DNA of 64,000 nt from Ixodes scapularis (Eukaryota > Arthropoda > Arachnida > Ixodida > Ixodidae): assembly GCF_016920785.2 (NCBI RefSeq), contig NW_024609837.1, forward strand, positions 21,273,207-21,337,206, written 5' to 3'. Shown here piece by piece: positions 1 to 9,780 of this stretch. Below the pieces are notes generated by a model, which was not told the DNA's origin, searched no databases, and saw only the letters and a program-made list of their open reading frames with translations. The first letter of the stretch is position 1. Every line of letters starts with the position of its first letter. Made by a program: the position numbers and the translations under genes.

Positions 1-2679
1 TCTCTCTTTCTCGTCTCTTCACTTCCACCTTGTAACCCCGCGCTAAAACATTTTTTTTTTTGGAAAAGTGCGATATAGCCAATATACTGTTCGTTATAAA
101 AAGTACTTTTTACTTGCATTTTTATTTAAATTTTCCGTGAGTTCAATATCGACAACAATTCGCTGTATGTGGGTTCGTTCTAAACGGGTTTCACTTAACA
201 CGCGGAACGCTGCCAGATGACGTGCCCGTGTAAAATAATACCTCACGACTTTCAGCGCGATTTATGTTAGTTCGTAATACAATTTGTAAAGATATCAGTT
301 TTTATATTGCATTATAAACCCTATTCTTGCAACATGCTTTACTCATTAAGGCACCTATAAAATCGTATTACGATTATTGTAGCAAAAATATGTCTGCTTT
401 ATGATTCCTGTGATTTAAATGTTATGTAATATGTGTGCGACATACGCAAAAAGCTTTTAAAAAAACATATTTCGGATTAAAAGTTTGAGCATGAAAGTAA
501 ACGTGATGCTGCGCTCCACTTGAGGTCATGATTGGCCGACCTTCGGAACCCTAACAGCCATTAGCAAAGATGCATAAAAAGCGGCCGATGGGTGCTAACG
601 CTCACGATTGCCCGCTGCTGATACAGGGAGCACTCGCGCAGCTGTCTCGCAGAATATTAATGAATATCTTTACGCGTTGCATTAACTTCCGAGTGAACCC
701 GGGATCAATGGCTAGCCTGGAAAGGCTGGCCACATGCGCTTCTGTTATCCAGGTTTGTCGCCAGATGCTAACGATATAGTCTGTGTGCCTGTTCTTGTTT
801 ATTATATATAAGTAAGCGCACATTTCACGTGTATGGCTTTGCTCAGTGCGATATGTTACTGCACGGCTGTGGCGAGTAAAGCATGGTGATTTCGTTCTAG
901 CAGTTTCTAGACATTTTGATATTGCTATAGTAACATAAAATTTCGGAAGCCGCCAAATTTTTCCGCAATTGAAGGTATACGTGGTACATTTTTAATTTAA
1001 CCTGTGTGTTACTGAAAAGCGCACACAAACAATCAGTGCCTCATTTGACAAATTTTATTGGTATTAAAAGGAGGGCGCGTCAACGATGCCAACTCGTGAG
1101 GGGCGGTTGCCTAACGCATTTTTGTGTGCCAACACCTGTACGGCAGACTTATATATTTCTTTATTTTGCAAGTTTTTAATTTAACTCTTCGCGCATCATA
1201 TTTGAACTGAGTGGCATAAAGCAGTATGCAGAACATAAATACACGTAAGAGTTTTGTCCCAGATCTACTAAAATGTGCTTTGTGATTTCCTTCGGAGATT
1301 TGTGGAATTTTATTAAGTGAAGTTGACGCCCCAAAATTTTCTTTTATTATCACACAAATATTTTTAATACGAATGTTTTACCAAATCATCTCCTTTTTTC
1401 AAAAAATTGTCACCGTTTACTAATCTGTATGTTTCCGAAAATTTGCCTTTGATGCGATTTCATTATTTAATTTGATGAAATCATGCCTTTAAAAAAGTCG
1501 TTTTTTAAACATAAAAAACTTACTTCACTTGAAGCCTCTTGAGCAGCCGTAAAAACAGAAAAAAGAAAATTACTCCAAAAAAGACGCGCAAAACTTATTC
1601 CTTCCGACATCTTTGTAGCATCACTAGTACACATTAGTTTTAGACAAACATTAATCGCACTGAAATAACGTCCTTTATTTTTTCAGCTTGATTAGAAGGT
1701 AAAAAAATACCTTTCTATATATGCACTTTCGTCATTAGAATAGCGTCGACATTCGAAAGACATCAAAGATTGTCATTAAGTAGACCTAATCAATGACATG
1801 CAAATAAACAAGAGATAAAGCGTACAATATTTGAAAAAAGAAAAAGTGAAAACGCCGAGGCGTGCAACGCCGAAGCCCTCCCGGTACGTTGAGGTCATTG
1901 GAACACATTCTCCGGCCTTCTAAATTATGCATCAGTATGTCTTCCTTTGACGGCCTCAGAACATCGCCTCTACTGGCAGTCCTCGAAAATAAAGATACTT
2001 CTTCGGAAGTGGTTTTCACCGCTGATGTCGTTAGGACGGCTCGAACCCCAAAAATAAATTTTAATCTCGCATCCGGCCGTCTCGCTTATTCTTTTTCTTT
2101 TTTTTTTTTCACACCATTTTTGACTTTTAGGAACCGTTCTACACATTCGTGCATGATTTATATACGTATATATATATCTAAACAGTCTCGCAGGATAAAA
2201 AAAAAGAAGGCAACGACGGAATGTTCACTCTTCAAACCGCGAAAAAACACTTCGCGGTTTTGCCAGGGAAAGCTTAATCACCACAATACCAATCGGAAAA
2301 TACCATTAACGCGTGTTTAACAGTGACGCGAGCAAAATGTTTCGGGTTTTTTTAATGTCCTGGTATAGTCTCTGACAAAACGAGAACGACATGGCCTGTT
2401 TTTCGGAAGTTCGGTCTCTAGCACGCGTTCCAGAATTTCCGCTGTACTTTGGCAGCTTGCACTCGCTGGAGTCACAAAAGACGTCCAAGCATTTCCAAAG
2501 TAGAAAGCTTGCGCTGGAGGCAGAAAAACTAAGACTCTTCGCCGCCATTCCAACCTTGTCATTGGCAATAGTCCGTTCTTTCTGCAACATTTATGTACAA
2601 AAACAATCAAACATAAAAAATTACACGAGGCCGCTTAAGCTTTGCCTTTGAGAGTGGAAAGCAATAGCTACACATATAA
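1..2679. other. AT-rich DNA without a recognisable gene
   Basis: No reading frame here has a recognisable domain; the frames present are short and overlap on both strands. The first 40 bases are pyrimidine-rich (a cacttccaccttgtaac stretch) and resemble bases 9215-9235, so they may be the end of a dispersed repeat. T runs and A runs occur throughout, for example near 50-60 and 2097-2110. Confidence 0.5.
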
Positions 2680-2682
2680 TCC

Positions 2683-2800
2683 ACTGCTCGTTCCCCAGAC
2701 GTCACGTTTTACGTGAGGCTTGTGGGTTGTTTGAAATTCCCGCGCGAGGACACGTGTCTGTGATGTCATGACCCTATCGACAATTCAGGATTTTCGCGAT
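2683..2800 (+). repeat. Dispersed repeat R1, copy 1
   Basis: This stretch, with the core tttgaaattcccgcgcgagg and the downstream block tcatgaccctatcgac, reappears in reverse complement at about 46475-46600 with scattered differences. Two diverged copies in opposite orientation mark it as an interspersed repeat. No coding potential, no clear terminal inverted repeats and no target duplication are visible, so its class is open. Confidence 0.55.
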
Positions 2801-3055
2801 ACGCCGGTTTTTCTTGCATGCCACCGAGGCCCTCGCGACATGAGCTCTTTAAAGCTATCGTCTTAATAAAAGGGATTAGTAATCGCCTGGTACTGCGTTT
2901 CTGGCTATTCGCCTCCAGATCGAACCGTGTCGCCACCCTGCGTCCCAAATCGGAAACGTTCAAATGCGGGGGATCCCGCCGTGCGTCGTCTGCTGCGGGC
3001 GCGCGTTCAGAAGCATAGATCTCGACGACGCAAGCCGGTTTCCGGCTGAGCTGTG

Positions 3056-3077
3056 CCCCCCCCCCCCCCCCCCCCCC
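3056..3077 (+). repeat. Poly-C tract (22 C)
   Basis: An uninterrupted run of 22 cytosines. It is one of four C runs in the window (others near 34768, 37527 and 63831). Length may be unreliable in sequencing. Confidence 0.9.
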
Positions 3078-3235
3078 TGATTAAACTCTTGAGGTTTTTG
3101 TTGTCGTTTCTTTCTACCAAATCTTGTGCTGTATCGTTTCAGATGCGTGGAAATTCAGCAAGGCGATTATTATTAAGTCGGAGGCTTCCATAATCTGAGT
3201 GTTGTGGTTTGTATGCAACCGCTGGTCTCATATTT

Positions 3236-3316
3236 TTTAGAGCGCAGCTCTTAGGCGCCCGTTTCCGGCTTGAGCGGCGTCGGCGTCGCCGTCGCCGTCG
3301 GCGTAACCGCGGGCCC
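3236..3316 (+). repeat. GC-rich dispersed repeat R2, copy 1
   Basis: Begins tttttagagcgcagctctta and runs into a GGCGTC/GCCGTC-rich block. A second copy with the same order of blocks lies at 8412-8485. The shared order (agctcttagg, then cccgtt, then the cggcgtcgccgtc block) shows these are copies of one interspersed family. The trinucleotide-like GC block yields arginine-rich frames that I do not regard as genes. Confidence 0.6.
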
Positions 3317-3569
3317 CCATCCACCAATCCGGTTTTAGAACGCGTCCAGACAAAGTTTTTTTCGTATCGCCGTATAATGCTGCGCGTGTCTTATATCTTT
3401 ATAATGTGGGGCGGATTTATTATTCTCGATGATGCCCAGAATGTTTCTCACTAAAATGATGGCTTAAAGTTGCGGAGTTCATTAGTGAACGTAATTACTA
3501 ATCTATTATATCAAACATTGTTCTCTGTTCCTAAACAGGATATTTGGTAGGAAAAAAAACTACATCAAC

Positions 3570-3815
3570 ATGATAATAATGCAATTAAATGCAAAGGTGC
3601 AAGCGAGCTGGACAAGGATTATGAAAATAATCTCCTTAGAAGGGGAACAAGAGGGACAACGGACAAACACAAAACTCCAAACACAGCTAGGTGACTGGTG
3701 CACGACGGAGTTTTGTGTTTGTCCTTTGTCCCTCCTGTTCTCCTTCTCCAGGGATTATTTTCATCACTCTTGTCCAGCTCGCTTTCACCTTTGCGTTTAA
3801 TTGCATTATTATCAT
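3570..3815. repeat. Foldback made of two opposed SINE-tail copies
   Basis: The left arm starts atgataataatgcaattaaa and the right arm ends with its near reverse complement. Each arm contains the tail sequence that also ends the adjacent SINE (agctgtgtttggagttttgt, then attattttcat), in opposite orientations. The arms meet near 3690-3710. No protein is encoded; the frame at 3570-3800 is simply translation of the palindrome. Confidence 0.75.
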
Positions 3816-3933
3816 AACCTTAAAATGCAAGCTTCATTTTTGTTGGTGTTAGACTGGTGACAGCTGATAAAACCCGTTTGCTCTACTGGCGTTTAACCCC
3901 TGGTTAGCTCAGGCAATAAAGAAATAAAAAAAA

Positions 3934-4101
3934 CCTTGTTAGCTCAGTTGGTAGAGCGCTTCACCTGTAATGGAGAGGTCCCGGGTTCGATACCCGGACC
4001 AGGCGGATTTTTTTGGTCGCACACCAGTCCCCTAGCTGTGTTTGGAGTTTTGTGTTTGTCGTTTGTTCCTCTTGTTCCCCTCTCCGGGGATTATTTTCAT
4101 C
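3934..4101 (+). mobile_element. tRNA-derived SINE
   Basis: The head matches a tRNA: an A-box-like D arm (tagctcagttggtagagc), an anticodon arm cttca/tggag with a seven-base loop carrying TGT at the anticodon position, and a T arm ccggg-ttcgata-cccgg containing a B box. The acceptor stem is imperfect (about two mismatches) and the sequence continues into a non-tRNA body with the tail shared by the neighbouring foldback, so this is a SINE and not a tRNA gene. RNA polymerase III internal promoters are expected for such elements. Confidence 0.75.
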
Positions 4102-4249
4102 ACTACATCAACCTTTTTTTATTTGATGCGAACTTTTGAATGGTACGATTTGATCACGTTTCGTGAAACACCCTGTATAGGTATAAAATGGAGTGCTTCT
4201 CCTAAGGACATATCTTAAAGATGCTTTTTTACAGAATTGAACTAAATAT

Positions 4250-4631
4250 TGTCACGAAGGAACAGACGAGGAAACAAAGAATAACTGGGGGGAAACTGAA
4301 AAGTTTAAGGGGGGCGAACTTGTGCCCAAAAATAAAAAAATAAACAGAAGATAACAGCAGAGCGCCGCGGGCATCGAGGTCGGCGTAACAGCAGAGTCGA
4401 ACGCTGGGGCGAGACTGACCGCAGATCGCCACGCGAAGCCCCTTATGTACGCGCGTCGACTTCTGGAACAATCGGCCTAAAACGTTCGGCGACTAGAACA
4501 TTCGAAACTCTAACAGTCGAGAATGTTCTCGAAATGACGAGAACTCAATGTTGAAAGAATAAATAAAACAACATTCCACCAACTGGAATCGAACCCAGAC
4601 CGCACGCGGTCGCCCGCCGACGCGCGTGGCA
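4250..4631 (-). repeat. 3' LTR of Gypsy element A
   Basis: A TG...CA LTR of 382 bp on the minus strand. It aligns with the partial 5' LTR (6091-6338) and with the 5' LTR of element D (50003-50420). A perfect B-box match (ggttcgattcc on the minus strand, 4585-4595) is present, but the A-box part seen in the other two copies appears deleted. Confidence 0.8.
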
Positions 4632-4761
4632 TTACTCCTCCTTTTAAAAAGGCATCGTCTCGATGCCACGTGAAAGGCAACAAAACAGAGCAAGAAAAAC
4701 GAAAAAATGGGAATATGCGGAGGCTGGCAAAACACAATCCTATCAAGTGTTTCACAATATT

Positions 4762-6089
4762 ACAGTTTGCAGCCTTATCGCGCGAAGGACGGCTTCAGGC
4801 GCACAACGGGGACGACTTTCGGTCGTGGAGGGCGGCGTGAGGAAGTCCGTGTTCCGTCGGACATCACCTCGTAGTTCAGATCCCCAAGTCGACGAAGTAC
4901 CTTGTAGAATCCGACGTAGAGCTTTAGGAGTTTCTCGCTTAGACCGCGTCGTCGTATCGAGGTCCAAACCCACACACGGTCTCCGAGACTGAAGCGAACG
5001 TCGATCCGGTGAAGGTTGTACCGGGTACGCGTCGACACGTTGTTGATCTTCAATTCGGAGTCGGGCGAGCTGGCGAACTTCTTCGGCTCGTTGAGCAACC
5101 GCCTTGGCGTCGGGGATCCCATCGTCAGCTGGTTCGTGGGGTAGCATCGCATCGAGCATGGTCGTTACTTTTCTGCCATGAACCAGCTGAAAAGGGGTTG
5201 CTCCTGTGGTCTACTGCACCGCCGTGTTGTAAGCAAAGGTGACGTAAGGTAACACCTCGTCCCATGTCTTGTGCTCTACGTCGACATACATGGCGATCGT
5301 GTCGGCGATAGTTTTGTTTAGCCGTTCTGTTAGTCCATTTGTCTGCGGATGGTACGCAGTGGTTCGACGGTGACCGGTGCCACTGAGACGAAGGATCTCT
5401 TTTGTTAGCTGGGCCATCGATGATGATCCACGATCTGTAATGAGGACTTCGGGGGCGCCGTGCCGGAGGACAATGGACTCGATGAAAAACTTGGCGACTT
5501 CAACAGCCGCACCTGATGGAAGGGCTTTCTTCTCGGTGTACCGTGTGAGATAATCTGTGACGACGATTATCCAGCGGTTTCCTGACGTTGACGGCGGTAA
5601 AGGGCCAAGTACATTCATTCCGATCTGCCGGAACGGCAAGGACGGGGGAGAGATCGAATGCAGAAGTCCTGACGGCTTTGTCGGCGGTTTCTTGCGTCGC
5701 TGACACTCGTGGCATGATCGAGTGTAGAGATCAACGGTCTTCGGTAGCCTCGGTCAGTAGTACTTTTCTCGAATCCTGGCGAGCGTCCTGCTGTAGCCAG
5801 GTGTCCAGCCGTTGAGTCGTCATGGCATCCTTAAAAGATTTCTTCACGACGACCGGAAGGAATAACCTACAGCCATGCTGTGTGATTATCGGCAAAGTTC
5901 TTTTTGTGGAACACCTCTTGCCGTATGGAGATGGTAGGTAGGATTCGTAAGAAAGCACGGGGAACCGCACTCGCTTGTCCCTCTAGGTGCTCGATGAGCG
6001 CTTGCAGTTCAGGGTCGTCACGTTGGAGTGCTGCCATGTCACTGACATCCAGAGCGCCGCGGAAAGAGTCATCGTCGTCGCATCGCTTG
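4762..6089 (-). pseudogene. Gypsy integrase remnant (element A)
   Basis: The central frame (5639-5211, 142 aa) is an integrase core: the motif LITDRG supplies the second catalytic Asp and TNGLTER the catalytic Glu, exactly 35 residues apart. The first catalytic position reads GMNVLGPLP, with Asn where Asp is expected. A TAG at 5211-5213 interrupts the frame, which resumes as MLDAMLPHEP. A frameshift near 5040 then moves to the frame carrying the C-terminal domain (YVGFYKVLRRLGDLNYEV). Upstream, the HHCC region is scrambled by further shifts. Not functional. Confidence 0.85.
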
Positions 6090-6090
6090 C

Positions 6091-6338
6091 GCAGATGGCC
6101 GGGCGGAACCCATTATGAAGCGCGTTAGCTTCTGGAAAAATCGGGCTAGAACGTTCGGCGACTACAAGATTCAGAACTCGAACAGTCGACAATGTTTTCG
6201 AACTCAAGAAGACGCAATGTTGAAATAATAAATACAACAACATTCCACCGACTGTAATCGAACCTAAACTTTCGGCGCGAGAGTCAAGCGCCGTAACCAA
6301 TCAGCCACGCACGCGGTCGCTCGCCGACGCGCGTGGCA
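6091..6338 (-). repeat. Partial 5' LTR of Gypsy element A with tRNA-like A and B boxes
   Basis: The upper LTR keeps about the first 248 bases and then breaks at atctgcg, a short match to the LTR sequence, before entering pol. On the minus strand it has TGGCTGATTGG (6297-6307), fitting the pol III A-box consensus TRGYnnAnnGG, followed by GGTTCGATTAC (6254-6264), one base from the B-box consensus. Confidence 0.75.
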
Positions 6339-8411
6339 ATATGACTTCAACTATCGTTTTATGAACTGATACAGAAACAGCCGACAAAAAAAGCCCCTGT
6401 AGTTATAAACTTCTACCTGAATTTCATTGCACAGCGCGCATCAATACTTAGAAATGGTGACCTGATTTACTTGGCCATCACACAATATGTTGAACACCAA
6501 CATACCAACTTCCCAGATACTACTTCCCTTGCCTGGTTTTTAGCGGTGAAATACCTTCCTCGTGTGAGGACTTCGCGTTTCATAACAATGAGCTGTGCGC
6601 ACAATTCTAAACTATCGTCAGTTGTGGCGTGCATAATGAAGGAGAAATATAAACCTAAGCTAAGGACAGCCCGACTTTCTACATTGTATGATAGAGCAGC
6701 ACCGCTGTGCAGTCTTGGTCGTTTCTAGAAAATGCCTCTTTGGAGCCGACGTTGCGCAACAAAATCCCTATAACAAAGGCAAGCTGGATGGAGTTCATGG
6801 AAGGTTTGTTGTCGTTCATTATTTTTCTTAGATCATATGTTACTCAATGTTTTGTCATCAAAGTTAGTCCAAGCCAGTGCAGATGATTAAGGAAAGATTA
6901 AATGAAATAAAGAAAAAGAGTCTCGTTTTAAATATTGCCGTGCAATTTTGCCACATTTAGAAAAATTAGCTTCATTTCCACAATAATAAGTCAACTACAG
7001 TAGTGGCTAAGCATGTATCTTTTATATATGCGCGAAATGCACCTAAAGAAGCTCATTTTCCTATGTTTTGCGCCCTTTTATATATAGAAGTTTCTAGGTA
7101 AATAATATGTGAACAAGTTTACTTGGCATGTTTTGTAATTTTTTCATATAATAATATTTTATTGTAACTTCTTATAATTCGTGTACGAAACGTTCGGCGC
7201 AAAACAAATTCGCGTACGTTGTGCTTATAGGCTGATACGAATTAGCCTCAAGCGCGACCTAGAGGTGCAGGTTCTAACCATGGAAATCTAAAAAGCTGAA
7301 GAAATTGCAACCCGATAAAGAACAGTGAAAGAAGAAACGACAGACAGAAAGAAAAGAACACAACATCCGAAGGGTTGCCGTGGCAGGAGGAGAACAATGA
7401 CCGGAGAAATGACGACCGGCGCACAAAGGGAGCAGCTAAATGAAGGAGTCCGATACTCGCAAAGTCACTCCGCCGAAGAAAGAAGGGCCGCTACAAAAGC
7501 ATCCATTGGGAAGGGCCTGCAAGGAGAACCAGCAAAACAGGACGCGATGGGAAATCAATGGAGCTCGCCCTGGAACCCAGATCCTCTTCCTTTCCACCGG
7601 ATTAAACTAATGAAGGACGCACGGCAAGAGATAAACAGGCAAATAAACAACAACAAAAAATGCTTCTTTGAGGCCGCCGACGGTGATTAGGCCTTGGCAT
7701 TCAGAGGTCCAGATTTGTGGAAAGAGTTCGTGTGCCTTAGTCGCCGGCTATCACTTGACTGTGTTAGCCTAGAAGTGTCCAGCACTTGAAAAAAAGAGCT
7801 AAAGAGGTCTTTGAATTCGGGAAAGTAACTGTAAACGTTTTATTGCGGGCATCTTCAAAATTATGTGTCTTACGTTTTATTACGATTTTATAAGAAGGAG
7901 TGTCCGAATCGGTTCTTAACAGGTCGACATAGTCCTAGTCCCGCCCGTTGTGGTGTGCCGAGGGCAGGAGAGCGACCACTTCCTGGAATCTGAGGGCTGA
8001 GCGCTTCGTTTTGTTATGTCAGCTACGTCACTGCTCCTCGGCGAAGCGAAGAAAACCAGCTGAGGGTTTTCATCGCCGAGCATCTGCGACGATGCTGACG
8101 CTGCACTATAAATAACACTGTCAAATACGTTTTTTTTGTTTTTGTTTTTTTGCTTTTTTTATGCACTGTCACCCTAGATTGGGTCTGAACGTCAAAAATG
8201 TGTTGTAAATTGTACACACTAAATCCGAAAAAAAAAAAGATTGCTTGACGTGACAGCGCAACTTTATGAGACTGCAGGCGGCCCGAAACGACGGAAAGCC
8301 AGACATAAGGTGCACGCAAACGGGCAACGTAGAAATGGCGCTCGAAGTGCAGATATGCAGACAAGACGCATGCATATCCGCTGTATCAGTCAGCGACGAG
8401 GTTCTCTTGCG
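6339..8411. other. No gene recognised; AT-rich
   Basis: A 121-aa frame at 7325-7690 (+) is rich in K, R, Q and E, has no recognisable domain and no splice context that I can defend. T-rich runs lie near 8130-8160 and an A run near 8229-8240. Nothing else is supported. Confidence 0.4.
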
Positions 8412-8485
8412 TTTTAGAGGGCAGCTATTAGGGCGCTCGTTCCCGTGTTTTGCGGCGTCGGCGTTGCCGTCGCCGTCAGTGTAGC
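8412..8485 (+). repeat. GC-rich dispersed repeat R2, copy 2
   Basis: Same block order as 3236-3316 (ttttagagggcagctatta, then cgttcc, then cggcgttgccgtcgccgtc). It runs directly into the GGA minisatellite, suggesting that the minisatellite expanded at the end of this repeat. Confidence 0.6.
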
Positions 8486-8699
8486 CGGAGGAGGAGGGAA
8501 AGGTAAGCAGGAGGAGGAGGGAAGGGTACGTAGGAGGAGGAGGCGAGGGTATGGAGGAGGAGGAGGGTACGCAAGAGGAGGAGGGAAGAGTATGGAGGAG
8601 GATGAGGAGGGGATGGTACGCAGGAGAAGGAGGGGAGGGTACGGAGGAGGAGGGTACAAAGGCAGAGGAGGACACGGAAGAGGAGGTGGGTACAGATAG
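8486..8699 (+). repeat. GGA-rich minisatellite
   Basis: About 215 bp of degenerate units built from ggaggaggagggaagggtac with small variations (ggtacgcagg, ggtatggagg). Both strands give long open frames (Gly/Arg-rich on plus, Pro/Ser-rich on minus) that are products of the repeat and are not genes. Confidence 0.85.
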
Positions 8700-8805
8700 A
8701 AGGTTGCGTGACCCCGTGAAGTTCCGGGATCACGGAACCACAAAAGATTAAGTGAACGTAACACTGTAAGATAACGCGCAGAAAAAAGGTTACGAGTAGA
8801 AAGGA

Positions 8806-8878
8806 GACTACGTGATCACGTGAAGTTACGTGATCACGTGGGGTAACTTGATCACGTGACCTTACGTAATCACGTGAA
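8806..8878. repeat. Tandem array of ACGTGATCACGTG palindromes
   Basis: Four consecutive units of about 19 bp, each carrying TGATCA and a CACGTG-like half site on one or both sides: tacgtgatcacgtgaag, ttacgtgatcacgtggg, taacttgatcacgtgacc, ttacgtaatcacgtgaa. Degenerate relatives lie just upstream (8707-8740). CACGTG is the E-box bound by bHLH factors; any regulatory use is inference. Confidence 0.8.
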
Positions 8879-9632
8879 TTCTATATTTGTACATATATTT
8901 CTTCCTCAAACTCTTCAGCAGGGTGCACTGCAAAATGAAAATAACTCAACAGCTGCGCTCTAATTTCGCATTACAGAGATTTGCAAACGTCTTTCATTTT
9001 TGTATGTGCGAATATAAGGATCAATGCCTTGTAAGTGTTGTGTGCCGTGATGTCGGGGAAATTATGCGGAGAACCGAAGGACAGCATATACTCATTTTCA
9101 GCCAACAAGCAACGGCCTATCGAATGGATTAAGGCGATTTCGGGTAAAAACTTCAAGTTACAAGCTCTTTAAAGACATGTTGATTCTGTAGTCATTTGTT
9201 TTTCCTTGTCCTCTTTCACTTCCAACTTGTTACTGTGTCCAGGAGGATGATTGCATGGTAAGCAACTCTAATAATTCTTGTAGTCTGAAAGAGGCAATAG
9301 TAGGTATATATAGCACCAGCTACCACGTCCAAATATTTTTTTAGATATATTTTGTTAGATTTAGCTTGCGAGTAAACTGCGCAAAATATTTTGCGCTGTT
9401 TTCTAGCTCCTTCAATCGATATCACCAAGTATGATATAGCAGGTCTACCGTCTAGAGCTTTTATTTGGACCTACGTAGCTGGATACTACGCCTGCATGGC
9501 TCTCAAGACATTCAGGTGTGAATACTCCAGAAAACATTTGGTTTTGGAGAAGACACTTTCCCAAGACGCCGCAGATAATCATCTGACAGATGTTTTAAAT
9601 TGAGGGAGACCGCACCTTTGAACACTACTGGT
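8879..9632. other. No gene recognised
   Basis: Overlapping short frames on both strands with no domain. A stretch at 9208-9240 resembles the start of the window (pyrimidine-rich, cacttccaacttgttac). Confidence 0.4.
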
Positions 9633-9780
9633 CATACTTAGATTGTGAAAACCAGCTGAACTTACAGAAAAGGGTGAGGAGAGAAAGGAGAAAAGGCATC
9701 CGATCGCTGGTGGATTGCTTTTCTCCTTTCTCTCCTCACCCTTTTCTGTAAGTTCAGCTGGTTTTCACAATATAAGTATG
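9633..9780. repeat. Foldback with 63-bp arms
   Basis: Bases 9633-9695 and 9718-9780 are reverse complements with a single visible mismatch, separated by a 22-base loop. The arms run from catactta through gtgaaaaccagctgaactta to a purine-rich inner part. No coding capacity and no flanking target duplication were found. Similar opposed-tail foldbacks occur at 3570-3815 and 61760-61906. Confidence 0.85.

Larger units (their letters stand above)
3559..4112 (+). mobile_element. Composite SINE unit flanked by an 11-bp direct repeat
   Basis: The 11-mer actacatcaac occurs at 3559-3569 and again at 4102-4112. Between them lie, in order, a foldback built from SINE-tail sequence (3570-3815), a short spacer, a truncated tRNA-like head (cctggttagctcag, 3899-3912) followed by an A-rich stretch, and a fuller tRNA-headed SINE (about 3934-4101). 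The direct repeats look like a target-site duplication, which would mean the whole unit inserted at once. Successive SINE insertions with a chance or tail-derived 11-mer remain possible. Confidence 0.55.
4250..6338 (-). mobile_element. Gypsy LTR element A, internally deleted
   Basis: A minus-strand Ty3/Gypsy element. The outer ends are TGCCACGCGCG (at 6338, reading leftward) and ...TTCGTGACA (at 4250), flanked by ATAT on both sides (4246-4249 and 6339-6342), a 4-bp target duplication. The 3' LTR is complete. The 5' LTR joins directly to sequence lying between RNase H and integrase, so gag, protease, reverse transcriptase and RNase H are missing. What remains of pol is integrase, broken by a stop and a frameshift. 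The element belongs to the same family as element D at 50003-55212. Confidence 0.85.

Noticed and set aside
1862..2320. 152-residue plus-strand frame
   Set aside because: No recognisable domain and overlaps an equally long antisense frame; not supported as a gene.
3934..4006. Functional tRNA with anticodon TGT
   Set aside because: Acceptor stem has mismatches and the sequence runs into a SINE body with shared tail, so it is a SINE head.
8414..8764. Long Pro/Ser-rich and Gly/Arg-rich open frames on both strands
   Set aside because: They are translations of the GGA minisatellite; absence of stops follows from its composition.
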